DNA from: Lujinxingia sediminis
GTDB taxonomy: Bacteria; Myxococcota_A; Bradymonadia; Bradymonadales; Bradymonadaceae
Assembly: GCF_004005565.1 (NCBI RefSeq)
Contig: NZ_SADD01000002.1
Coordinates: forward strand, 372,001-436,000
Direction of reading: 5' to 3'
DNA length: 64,000 bases
Below the pieces are notes generated by a model. The model searched no databases and had not been told where the DNA came from. It was given only the letters and a program-made list of their open reading frames with translations. Every line of letters starts with the position of its first letter. Within the stretch, counting starts at the first letter, position 1. Made by a program: the position numbers and the translations under genes. Of this stretch, positions 7,615 through 17,030 are shown piece by piece.

Positions 7615-9783
7615 CTACACCTGCTCCGTCGACGCAGCCACCCTGGGACGCGTCGCCAGCGTCTTCAACTCCGGCGGCGCTTTCACCTCCAGGGTGACCT
7701 GCATGGCCAGCTCATGATGATGGTCGTCCATCTCAAGGGGGGCTGCAGCCGGAACCAGCTTCGCCCCGTGACGCTCCCACCACGCCTTTGCCTGCGCTGC
7801 ATTCCAGCGATCGCTGGCCACGCACGCCTCCAGCGCCTCACAGAGCTCGCGCATCGTCGTTGGACGCTCACCAGCCTTGCGGCTCAAACACCGCATCACC
7901 AGATCTTCGAGATCCTTATCGAGCGCGCGCCCCACCACCTCGGAGGGCCGCACCGGATCTTCGTTGATCTGCTTGAGCATCACCTTCACCGCCGAACTGT
8001 CCTCATAGGGGTTCTGCCCGCAGAGCAGCACGTAGGCCACCGCCCCCAGCGCAAAGATGTCCACGCGCACATCATCGGCGCCCTGCCCCAGAATCACCTC
8101 CGGCGCCATAAAACCCGGAGAGCCCTGCAGGATGTCCTGACCTGTCAGCTGAACTTCGCGCGGAGCGTGAATGTCTTTCACAAGGCCGAAATCCAGCACT
8201 TTGACAAAATCCCCAAGCCCCCCGCGCTCGCCGACCACGATATTGCCCGGCTTGATATCCCGGTGAATCAACCCGGCCTCATGCGCCTCCTGCAACGCCC
8301 CGCACACCTGGCGCAACAGATAAATCGTACGCCCCTCATCGAGCGGCCCGCAGAAGTTCAGAAGCTCTAAGAGCGTCACCCCGCCGAGCAGCTCCATCGC
8401 ATAGTAGAAGACCCCCTCGGTGGTTCGACCGTAGTCGTAGATCGTGATCGTGTTGGGGTGCTTCAGCTTGCAGGTCAACTGCACCTCTCGCTCAAAACGT
8501 CGCACCGACTCCCGGTCGTAGAGCTCCCCCTTGAGCAACTTCACCGCCGTGGGCCGCTGCAACATCGCGTGGCGAGCCCGATACACCGTGCCCATGCCCC
8601 CCTCCCCGATCTTCGTCTCCAGGGTATATTGCCCCAGACGCTGGGCCGCATCGATCACCTGCGCAAAGCGGCGCCGGTACGAGCGCGAGGTCCGCACCCC
8701 CACCAGCACCGCAAGTCCCAGCGCCAGCAGCGTCAGCCCCAGCGTCATGTTGCGCTGACGCTCGATCACCCCGGTAAAATCGGAGCGCGGCACCACCGTG
8801 GCGATCGTCAGCTCGCGCGGGCCAAGCCCCACCGCCCGAAACCCCGTCCAATAGCGCTCTCCCGAAGCCCGCACCTCCACGAGGTCCTGCCCGCTTCCCC
8901 CGTCACGCCACAGCTCCAGCGCCTCCTGCAACTCCCCCAGGCCCAACGCCGAGATCGACTTGAGCACATCAGCCCGAATCGCCTCCGCGGCCTCGTAGCG
9001 CCCGTTCGCCGGCAGGCCCATCACCGTCTCATCGCCGGCGAGTACGGCCACATAGCCGCGCTCGGTAGGGCGAATGCCGGTGGAGAAGGCCGAGACATCG
9101 CTGAGCATCACATCCAGCGCCACCACCTGCGCGCCTCCATCGGGCGCCTCAAAGCGCGTCGACGCGGTGATGCCCGGATCCCGGGTCGTAAAAAAGGTAT
9201 AAGGCTCGGTCCAGTGCACCTGACGCACGCCGGCCGACATCGCCCCGATGTACCAGGGGCGTTTGCGCGTCTCGTAATCGCTCTTCTCCTCCCAGCGCTC
9301 CACCACCCTGCCATCGGCGTCGCGGCGCACCCAGCGCACCACATCGCCGCGCCTCTCCCGATCGACCAGACGGTTGACCCAGCCCTCCCCCTGCTCCAGG
9401 AGCAAATACTCGCGCCCCCGGGCGTCGGCGTAGAGCACCGAGGTCACCTGTTCAAGCCTTCGGAGCACGGGCATCAACCGCGCGTTCATCGCCTCGACAT
9501 CACTCTCATCGAGGCTCAGCTCCCCCCCGGCTCCCCAGTCGGCAAGCACGTCCAGCTGGGTGGAGACCGGCCCAAAAAAGCGGTCGAGCTCGGCGTCGGC
9601 CCGCTCCACCGCCTGATCGATCGCCTGCTCCGAGAGCTCCTCAACCGCCCGGTACGAGCCGATCAAAAACACCATCGCCACCGCCCCGGCCGTCAGCAAC
9701 GTGAGCAAGACGAGGTTGCGCACCAGCTGGTGCCGCAACGTTGTATCCCGCTTCCCCACGCCGATGTTCTCCAGGCGGCTCAT
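7615..9783 (-). CDS. Membrane sensor Ser/Thr protein kinase with dCache-like domain
   Basis: 722 residues. A transmembrane helix at about 24-42 and another at 346-363 bracket a periplasmic domain (about 45-340) with the RPWY motif (175-178) typical of dCache/PDC ligand sensors. The cytoplasmic kinase domain (386 to about 645) is complete: GEGGMG loop 393-398, Lys415, HRD 507-509 with Asn514, DFG 531-533, APE 560-562. It should therefore phosphorylate Ser/Thr in response to an extracytoplasmic small molecule. It lies 36 bases downstream of glpK on the same strand and is probably co-transcribed. The C-terminal 70 residues are not conserved in any way I recognise. Confidence 0.88.
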   Translation of the reverse strand: MSRLENIGVGKRDTTLRHQLVRNLVLLTLLTAGAVAMVFLIGSYRAVEELSEQAIDQAVERADAELDRFFGPVSTQLDVLADWGAGGELSLDESDVEAMNARLMPVLRRLEQVTSVLYADARGREYLLLEQGEGWVNRLVDRERRGDVVRWVRRDADGRVVERWEEKSDYETRKRPWYIGAMSAGVRQVHWTEPYTFFTTRDPGITASTRFEAPDGGAQVVALDVMLSDVSAFSTGIRPTERGYVAVLAGDETVMGLPANGRYEAAEAIRADVLKSISALGLGELQEALELWRDGGSGQDLVEVRASGERYWTGFRAVGLGPRELTIATVVPRSDFTGVIERQRNMTLGLTLLALGLAVLVGVRTSRSYRRRFAQVIDAAQRLGQYTLETKIGEGGMGTVYRARHAMLQRPTAVKLLKGELYDRESVRRFEREVQLTCKLKHPNTITIYDYGRTTEGVFYYAMELLGGVTLLELLNFCGPLDEGRTIYLLRQVCGALQEAHEAGLIHRDIKPGNIVVGERGGLGDFVKVLDFGLVKDIHAPREVQLTGQDILQGSPGFMAPEVILGQGADDVRVDIFALGAVAYVLLCGQNPYEDSSAVKVMLKQINEDPVRPSEVVGRALDKDLEDLVMRCLSRKAGERPTTMRELCEALEACVASDRWNAAQAKAWWERHGAKLVPAAAPLEMDDHHHELAMQVTLEVKAPPELKTLATRPRVAASTEQV

Positions 9784-9819
9784 CTCGCGCCTCGCAGCAA
9801 TGGTGCTTCGTGGTACCGC

Positions 9820-11298
<1,479 letters not shown>

Positions 11299-11586
11299 AC
11301 TCTCCCCGCGTCGCGGTTATCCAAACGTTCCCAAAAAGCTTTTAGGGCGCCGTGGGCCAGCGTTGATCTCACGTAGATCGCGGCATCGCGCACACCTCGT
11401 GCGGCGTGGCGAAGCCCCGACGATGTCTGGCCCGTCGCCCACGTTTTGCGCTTTGCCAGATTTCATCACGCTTGTCCTCGCATCCAACGGCATCAACTTC
11501 TGCTCATGGCTTATGGCGTTTATAAGGGATTCAATCTTACCAGCTGGCCGCTCCTCTGACTATGAAAGCGCCGCCTCACCCCACAT

Positions 11587-11622
11587 AAAAACGCCCCCCG
11601 AATTCACTGAACTCGAGAGGCG
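11587..11622 (-). terminator. Terminator of the RNase G gene
   Basis: On the minus strand, a hairpin of about 14 bp (CGCCTCTCGAGTTC paired with GAATTCGGGGGGCG, including G-U pairs; 3-base loop) is followed by a run of T. It starts about 40 bases after the rng stop. The rest of the gap to glpK (11299-11586) holds nothing recognisable. Confidence 0.75.
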
Positions 11623-11661
11623 ACGACTCACACGCATCCGGCATCACCAGGATGCGATCGC

Positions 11662-13170
11662 TTATTTTGCGTCGGCGATCTCAAAACTCTCCGGGTGCTT
11701 GTCGCGCTGGCCCCGCAAATGGATCTTCTTCTCGAAGGTTTTCTCCAGATCCTGGATCGTCTTGCGCTCCGCGCTCAGCATATGCGAGACGACCTCGGAG
11801 TTGGCCTCCACGTAAATGTCTTTACTGGCGAAGGCACGCGCCTCTCGCCGGATCTCACGCACGATCTCGGCGCTCACCGTCTCGGCGCTCTTGACATGCC
11901 CTAAGCCCTTGCAGCGCTCACACGGGTCGCACATGTACTGGACCAGCGACTCCCGCACCCGCTTGCGCGTCATCTCCACCAGACCGAACTCCGAGATGGC
12001 CAGCGAGTTGGTCGTCACCCGATCTTTTTTGAGCGCGGCCTCCAGCGTGCGGTAGACCTTCTCGCGGTTTCGGGCATCTTCCATATCGATAAAGTCGATG
12101 ATGATGATGCCCCCGATGTTGCGCAGCCGCAGCTGGTAGACGACCTCCTCGGCCGCCTCCAGGTTCGTGCGCAAAATCGTCTCCTCAAGATCGGAGCCGC
12201 TCCCCACAAACTTGCCGGTGTTCACATCCACCGCGGTGAGCGCCTCGGTCTTATCAAAGACAAGGCTTCCACCGCTGGGCAGGGGCACCTCTCTGGCCAG
12301 CGCCCGGTCGATCTCCACCTCGATGCCGTACGCATCAAAGATGGGCTCATCGGCACCGTACATCTCAATATTATCGGCGAACGAAGGCATATAATGCTTC
12401 GTAAACCCGCTGACCCGCTTGTAGGCCTCTTCATCATCCACGATGAGCTTGCCCACATCGGTGGTGAAAAGGTCGCGAGCAGCCCGCAGGAGCAAGTCCG
12501 GCTCCTCGTTGAGCAGGTAGGGCGCCTTGACCTGATTGGCCTTATCGAGGATGTCGGTCCACAGCTTGACCAAAAGCTGCATATCGCGCACCAGCTTATC
12601 TTCACTGATGTTCTCGCTGACGGTACGCACGATAAAGCCGGTGCCCGGCGGTCGATTCTCCTCGACGAGCTTGCGCAACCGCTTGCGCTCCTTCTCCGAC
12701 TCAATCCTCCGGCTGATTCCCACATGCGAGACCGTGGGCATAAACACCACGTAGCGCCCCGGAAGCGAGATATGCCCGGTGAGCCTGGCACCCTTGGTAC
12801 CCATCGGCTCCTTGGCCACCTGCACCAGAACCTCCTGCCCCTCCTTGATGCAGTCGGAGATGTTGATCTTGCGGCTGATCTTGCCGCGGGAGGGCGGCGG
12901 CCACTGATCGCCGTCTTCTTCCAGAAGGTTGATATCCTTCTCAAAGTTATAGAAATCGCTTACGTGCAGAAAACCCGCTTTCTCCTGGGCCACATCCACA
13001 AACGCCGCCTGCATCCCGGGAAGCACGCGCAACACCTTCCCCTTATAGATGTTGCCGGCCACCCCGCGGTCGCGGCGGCGCTCCATATAGATTTCGCTCA
13101 AGAGCCCGTCCTCGATCAGCGCCACGCGCGTCTCGGAGCGGGTCGAATTGACCACCAGAATGTTGGACAT
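11662..13170 (-). CDS. rng: Ribonuclease G (RNase E/G family)
   Basis: 502 residues, RNase G length without the RNase E C-terminal scaffold. It is an endoribonuclease for rRNA maturation and mRNA turnover. The N-terminal S1-type domain is interrupted as usual (NIYKGKVLRVLPGMQAAFVD... GFLHVSDF). The catalytic region includes DFIDMEDARNREKVYRTLE with the metal-binding acidic residues and FGLVEMTRKRVRESL. The zinc-link segment MCDPCERCKGLGHVKS supplies the Cys pair used for dimer formation. GAGGTGAC directly upstream of the ATG serves as ribosome-binding site. It is monocistronic, ending in its own terminator. Confidence 0.95.
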   Translation of the reverse strand: MSNILVVNSTRSETRVALIEDGLLSEIYMERRRDRGVAGNIYKGKVLRVLPGMQAAFVDVAQEKAGFLHVSDFYNFEKDINLLEEDGDQWPPPSRGKISRKINISDCIKEGQEVLVQVAKEPMGTKGARLTGHISLPGRYVVFMPTVSHVGISRRIESEKERKRLRKLVEENRPPGTGFIVRTVSENISEDKLVRDMQLLVKLWTDILDKANQVKAPYLLNEEPDLLLRAARDLFTTDVGKLIVDDEEAYKRVSGFTKHYMPSFADNIEMYGADEPIFDAYGIEVEIDRALAREVPLPSGGSLVFDKTEALTAVDVNTGKFVGSGSDLEETILRTNLEAAEEVVYQLRLRNIGGIIIIDFIDMEDARNREKVYRTLEAALKKDRVTTNSLAISEFGLVEMTRKRVRESLVQYMCDPCERCKGLGHVKSAETVSAEIVREIRREARAFASKDIYVEANSEVVSHMLSAERKTIQDLEKTFEKKIHLRGQRDKHPESFEIADAK

Positions 13171-13758
13171 GTCACCTCATCGCGAACCCCCGCGTGTCCT
13201 CGATCATCTCACCGGCAAGCCGTCCTCCTCGAAAGCGTCCGCGTCCTCCAAAAGGTCGCCGACCACCGCCGAGAAGACGCACCGCCACCGGGCGTCGATC
13301 ACGACACACAAAAGCTCGTCTCTATCGGGTTGAATCGCGCTCAAATCGTCAAATTTCGCTCGGGCGTCCCGAAACACTCGCCGGCCCAGGCCCGCTCTTC
13401 ACCTGCCTGACCGGCGCCCTCTCCGGGGCCCTTAACACCTTGAAAAACGTTGATAAACTCGCTGCTCACAGCCCCCGAAATCACCTCATCCGGAACGCCG
13501 GAAGGCATGCCACAGCGCGCTCTTCTCTTCACCCCGAGCTATATCACAGCCCCAGATCGCCGACTAGCCACGATCCTTTTGCCCTACTTTTTTGCCACCT
13601 CTGGAGTAACGCTTAACCAGGCGGAGAGCCCTCGCCACGCCACAACGCCCGATATCTCCCCGAAATCAACGCTGGCACGCCATCTGCATTACGCTCTCCC
13701 ACCTGAGACGGAGCGGCGAATGTTCCCCAACACTCCAGAGCGCTCCCGGGTTTGCGAC
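13171..13758. other. Gene-free stretch upstream of rng
   Basis: No reading frame here has a ribosome-binding site, plausible composition or recognisable domain. I find no tRNA, 4.5S RNA, RNase P or tmRNA signature. It presumably carries the rng promoter region on the minus strand. It ends at a strong hairpin on the plus strand. Confidence 0.5.
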
Positions 13759-13806
13759 GGGCACCCCGCTCCCCACGGGGTGCCCGCGCCTTTTCTTGTT
13801 TTTTTA
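13759..13806 (+). terminator. Strong hairpin with T-rich tail, no obvious gene upstream
   Basis: GGGCACCCCG-CTCCCCA-CGGGGTGCCC: a 10-bp perfect stem with a 7-base loop, then GCGCC and a T-rich tract (TTTTCTTGTTTTTTT). It looks like an intrinsic terminator, but no plus-strand gene precedes it. An unannotated small RNA ending here is possible. Confidence 0.5.
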
Positions 13807-13867
13807 ATGACAAAATAACGACCGCCCCCAGAGCTCCACCTCCCTTTTTACGCCCCCCCCCAAACCC

Positions 13868-14160
13868 GAGCGCATCCAGCGCCGGGGCGCTCGCCGTCCC
13901 TGCATACGAAAAGATCCGAGCGCATCCAGGGCAAAGTCCAGCAAGGAGCAAGGAGGAAGCTGTGGCAGCGCCACCGCGACGACGCAGCGACGACGCTGGC
14001 TTTGTCCTGGGGCGCTCGGCAGCGCCGCTCGGCACTCCCGCATACGAAAAGATCCGAGCGCATCCAGGGCGGCGTCTGACAAGGAGGCAGGGATGAAGCT
14101 GTAGCAGCGCTACTGCGAATCCCTGTCGACGCCGTCAGCGTCGTCCTGGATGCGCTCGGC
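13868..14160 (+). repeat. Tandem structured palindromic element, 2.5 copies
   Basis: Two full copies (13918-14017 and 14056-14157, offset 138 bases) plus a short derivative (13868-13892), linked by GCATACGAAAAGATCC. Each full copy folds into one long hairpin. The outer stem is GAGCGCATCCAGG with CCTGGATGCGCTC in copy 2 or CCTGGGGCGCTC in copy 1. A 6-bp stem, one unpaired T and a 5-bp stem follow, and the tip is a small hairpin (GTGGC-AGC-GCCAC in copy 1, GTAGC-AGC-GCTAC in copy 2). The inner stems differ in sequence but stay paired. Class unknown: structured RNA, REP/BIME-like repeat or MITE-like element. Confidence 0.85.
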
Positions 14161-14175
14161 ACACAGGCACTACTG

Positions 14176-14204
14176 TTGACAAGCGGCCAACAACCCCCTA
14201 AACA
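14176..14204 (+). promoter_or_regulatory. Candidate sigma-70 promoter upstream of rho
   Basis: TTGACA (14176-14181) and TAAACA (14199-14204) at 17-base spacing. If used, it would give rho a leader of about 370 bases (roughly 14211-14584). No gene is evident in that leader; rho leaders are often long and autoregulated in other bacteria. Confidence 0.45.
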
Positions 14205-14584
14205 TTGAAATTATCGTCATCGCGAATAGTTCGCCCCTCGACAGTGTTCATCTCCCACGAACACCTCGAAGCTCGCACGGGCCTGTCGCGCTCGTCGACG
14301 ATCCAACACGCTTCAATCCTCCGCGCCGCCTCGCGCTGTGCTGCCCGCCATCCTCGGCGCAACGCCCACGCAAACGCATTTCGGCGCAACCCCCGCTCGA
14401 CCGCCTCACTCCCCGTCTTCCACCCCAGATCCTACCCACGCGCCCCCATCACCGGCCCCCGACCTCATATGCACGGTCTTCTGCCCTGATCCTTCAAGGC
14501 GCCCCAGATCCCTCTCGTTTTCCCCACCCTTTTCTGATCCTGATCTGTCTATCTTCAAGACGCCCTCCCAAGGAGAACACCCCG

Positions 14585-15832
14585 ATGAATCTGAAAGAAC
14601 TCAAGGAGAAAAAGATCGGCCAGCTTACGCAGATGGCCAAAGAAGCCGGCATCGACGGCGCCGGCAACCTGCGCAAGCAAGAGCTGATCTTCGCCCTCCT
14701 GCAAACCCAGGCTGAAAAAGACGGTTCCATCCACGGCGAAGGCGTCCTGGAGATCCTCCCCGATGGGTTCGGATTCTTGCGCGCCCCGGACTACAACTAC
14801 CTGCCCGGGCCCGACGATATCTACGTCTCCCCCAGCCAGATCCGCCGCTTTAACCTGCGCACCGGCGACACCGTCAGCGGCCAGATTCGCCCGCCCAAAG
14901 AGAGCGAGCGCTACTTCGCGCTGCTCAAGGTCGAGCAGGTCAACTTCCAGGATCCGGAGCACGCCCGCGAGAAGATCCTCTTCGACAACATCACCCCGCT
15001 CTACCCCGAAGAGCGCCTGCAGATGGAGACGGCCAAAGACGGCTTCTCCACCCGCATCATCGACCTGCTCACCCCCATCGGTAAGGGCCAGCGCGCGCTG
15101 ATCGTCGCGCCGCCTCGCACCGGTAAGACCGTCCTGATGCAGGACATCGCCAACGCCATCGGCGACAACCACCCCGACGTGGTTCTCATCGTGCTGCTCA
15201 TCGATGAGCGTCCCGAAGAGGTCACCGACATGCAGCGCTCGGTGCGCGGCGAAGTTGTGTCGTCGACCTTCGACGAGCCGGCCCAGCGCCACGTGCAGGT
15301 CGCCGAGATGGTCATCGAGAAGGCCAAGCGCCTGGTCGAACACAAGCGCGACGTCGTTATCCTCCTCGACTCCATCACCCGTCTGGCCCGCGCCTACAAC
15401 ACGGTGGTGCCCCCCTCCGGCAAGATCCTCTCCGGTGGTGTCGACTCCAACGCCCTGCACAAGCCCAAGCGCTTCTTCGGCGCGGCCCGTAACATCGAAG
15501 AGGGCGGCAGCCTCACCATCATCGCCACCGCGCTTATCGACACCGGTAGCCGCATGGACGAGGTCATCTTCGAAGAGTTCAAGGGCACCGGTAACTCCGA
15601 GCTGCACCTGGACCGCAAGCTCATGGAGAAGCGCATCTTCCCCTGCCTGGACATCAACCGCTCGGGCACGCGCAAAGAAGAGCTGCTTATGGAAGACAGC
15701 CAGCTCAACCGCGTCTGGATTCTGCGCCAGCTTCTGCACCCGCTCAACGTGGTCGACTCGATGGAGTTCCTCATCGACAAGCTCGGCAAGACCGACTCCA
15801 ACGCCGACTTCCTCCAGTCGATGAGCGGCTGA
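14585..15832 (+). CDS. rho: Transcription termination factor Rho
   Basis: 415 residues. The hexameric RNA-dependent ATPase terminates transcription. The Rho_N helical domain is at about 1-45 ([22 protein letters not shown]), the cold-shock RNA-binding domain at about 48-120 ([36 protein letters not shown]). The ATPase domain has Walker A APPRTGKT, Walker [17 protein letters not shown], the Q-loop ([15 protein letters not shown]) and the R-loop region ([20 protein letters not shown]). Walker A reads RTGKT rather than the KAGKT of E. coli. AAGGAG lies upstream of the ATG. It is followed by a perfect hairpin and prfA in the same direction. Confidence 0.98.
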   Translation: MNLKELKEKKIGQLTQMAKEAGIDGAGNLRKQELIFALLQTQAEKDGSIHGEGVLEILPDGFGFLRAPDYNYLPGPDDIYVSPSQIRRFNLRTGDTVSGQIRPPKESERYFALLKVEQVNFQDPEHAREKILFDNITPLYPEERLQMETAKDGFSTRIIDLLTPIGKGQRALIVAPPRTGKTVLMQDIANAIGDNHPDVVLIVLLIDERPEEVTDMQRSVRGEVVSSTFDEPAQRHVQVAEMVIEKAKRLVEHKRDVVILLDSITRLARAYNTVVPPSGKILSGGVDSNALHKPKRFFGAARNIEEGGSLTIIATALIDTGSRMDEVIFEEFKGTGNSELHLDRKLMEKRIFPCLDINRSGTRKEELLMEDSQLNRVWILRQLLHPLNVVDSMEFLIDKLGKTDSNADFLQSMSG

Positions 15833-15850
15833 TCCTTGACGTAACCCCCT

Positions 15851-15888
15851 GAGAACGCCCCGGAGCTTCTGTGCTCCGGGGCGTTCTC
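15851..15888 (+). terminator. Perfect 16-bp hairpin between rho and prfA, no T-tract
   Basis: GAGAACGCCCCGGAGC, loop TTCTGT, GCTCCGGGGCGTTCTC. It lies 18 bases after the rho stop and 50 bases before prfA. Without a following T-run it may be an attenuator, processing site or mRNA-stabilising structure rather than a standard terminator. Confidence 0.6.
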
Positions 15889-15938
15889 ATTGCACTGACC
15901 TCCCCCCCTCTCTGATTGTTGGGCCTGAGCCGAATCCC

Positions 15939-17006
15939 ATGTTCGAAAAACTCAAAGAAGTCGAGGCGCGCTACCACCAGCTCAACAGCCAGCTGGCCGA
16001 CCCCGAGGTTGCCTCCGACCCCAACACCTTTCGAAAGATCGCCAAAGAGCAGGCGCTTCTCCAGGAGGTGGTCACCACCTTCCAGCGCTACCAGAGCGTC
16101 GAAGACGAGATCGCCGAGAACCGCGAGCTCCTCTTAGAAGATGATGATGACGCTATTAAACAGATGGCCAAAGTCGAGCTTGAGCGCCTCAATCCCGAGC
16201 TTGAGGCGCTGGCTCAGACGCTCAAACGCCTGCTGCTTCCCCGCGATCCTCTTGACGACAAAAACACCTACCTGGAGATTCGCGCTGGGACCGGTGGCGA
16301 CGAGGCGGCGCTCTTCGCTGCCGACCTCTTTCGCATGTACGCGCGTTATGCGGAACGACTGGGCTGGAAGATCGAGATCGTCTCCACCAATGAGACGGAT
16401 CGCGGAGGCTTTCGCGAGGTCATTGCGCTGATTGAGGGCGATAGCGTCTACAGCCGCCTCAAGTTTGAAGCCGGCACCCACCGCGTCCAGCGCGTGCCCG
16501 ACACCGAGAGCCAGGGCCGCATTCACACCTCGGCGGTCACCGTAGCGGTGCTGCCGGAGGCGGACGACGTGGAGATCAACATCCAGGACAACGATCTCAA
16601 GATCGACGTCTACCGCTCCTCCGGCCCCGGCGGGCAGTCGGTCAATACCACCGACTCTGCGGTGCGCATCACGCACCTGCCCACCGGGCTTGTGGTGATC
16701 TGCCAGGATGAGAAGAGCCAGCATAAAAACCGCGCCAAAGCCCTGCGTGTGCTCCAGGCGCGGCTTCTGGAGCGGGAGCGCGAGGAGCAACGCCAGGAGA
16801 TCGAGGCCGAGCGTCGCGGTCAGGTGGGCTCCGGCGACCGGTCCGAGCGCATCCGTACCTACAACTTCCCCCAGTCGCGCATTACCGATCACCGCATCGG
16901 CTTTACCACCCACCGCCTCGATGAAGTCTTGAGCGGAAACGTCGATGAGCTCATCGATCCGCTCATCGCGCACCATCAAGCTGAAGCGCTGCAGAACCTG
17001 GAGTAA
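15939..17006 (+). CDS. prfA: Peptide chain release factor 1
   Basis: 355 residues, normal length. It recognises UAA/UAG in the ribosomal A site and triggers peptide release. The GGQ loop is present in [20 protein letters not shown], and the codon-recognition PxT motif appears as PDT in [15 protein letters not shown], which identifies RF1 rather than RF2. The start [15 protein letters not shown] is typical. It follows rho by 106 bases. The adjacent minus-strand beta-helix gene is convergent, 24 bases away. No prmC methylase follows. Confidence 0.97.
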   Translation: MFEKLKEVEARYHQLNSQLADPEVASDPNTFRKIAKEQALLQEVVTTFQRYQSVEDEIAENRELLLEDDDDAIKQMAKVELERLNPELEALAQTLKRLLLPRDPLDDKNTYLEIRAGTGGDEAALFAADLFRMYARYAERLGWKIEIVSTNETDRGGFREVIALIEGDSVYSRLKFEAGTHRVQRVPDTESQGRIHTSAVTVAVLPEADDVEINIQDNDLKIDVYRSSGPGGQSVNTTDSAVRITHLPTGLVVICQDEKSQHKNRAKALRVLQARLLEREREEQRQEIEAERRGQVGSGDRSERIRTYNFPQSRITDHRIGFTTHRLDEVLSGNVDELIDPLIAHHQAEALQNLE

Positions 17007-17030
17007 GAAGCGCGGAGCCGGTCGCCGACG

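Noticed and set aside
12394-13410. 338-codon plus-strand frame opposite rng
   Set aside because: Antisense of RNase G, no domain, no start signals.
13171-13758. 4.5S RNA, RNase P RNA, 6S RNA or tRNA in the long gap before rho
   Set aside because: None of the conserved sequence signatures or a cloverleaf could be found on either strand.
14198-14389. 63-codon minus-strand small protein between the palindromes and rho
   Set aside because: Only a TTG start, no spaced ribosome-binding site, and no family; it may be real but the sequence alone does not support it.
14555-15739. 394-codon minus-strand frame opposite rho
   Set aside because: rho is certain on the plus strand; this frame shows only antisense composition.
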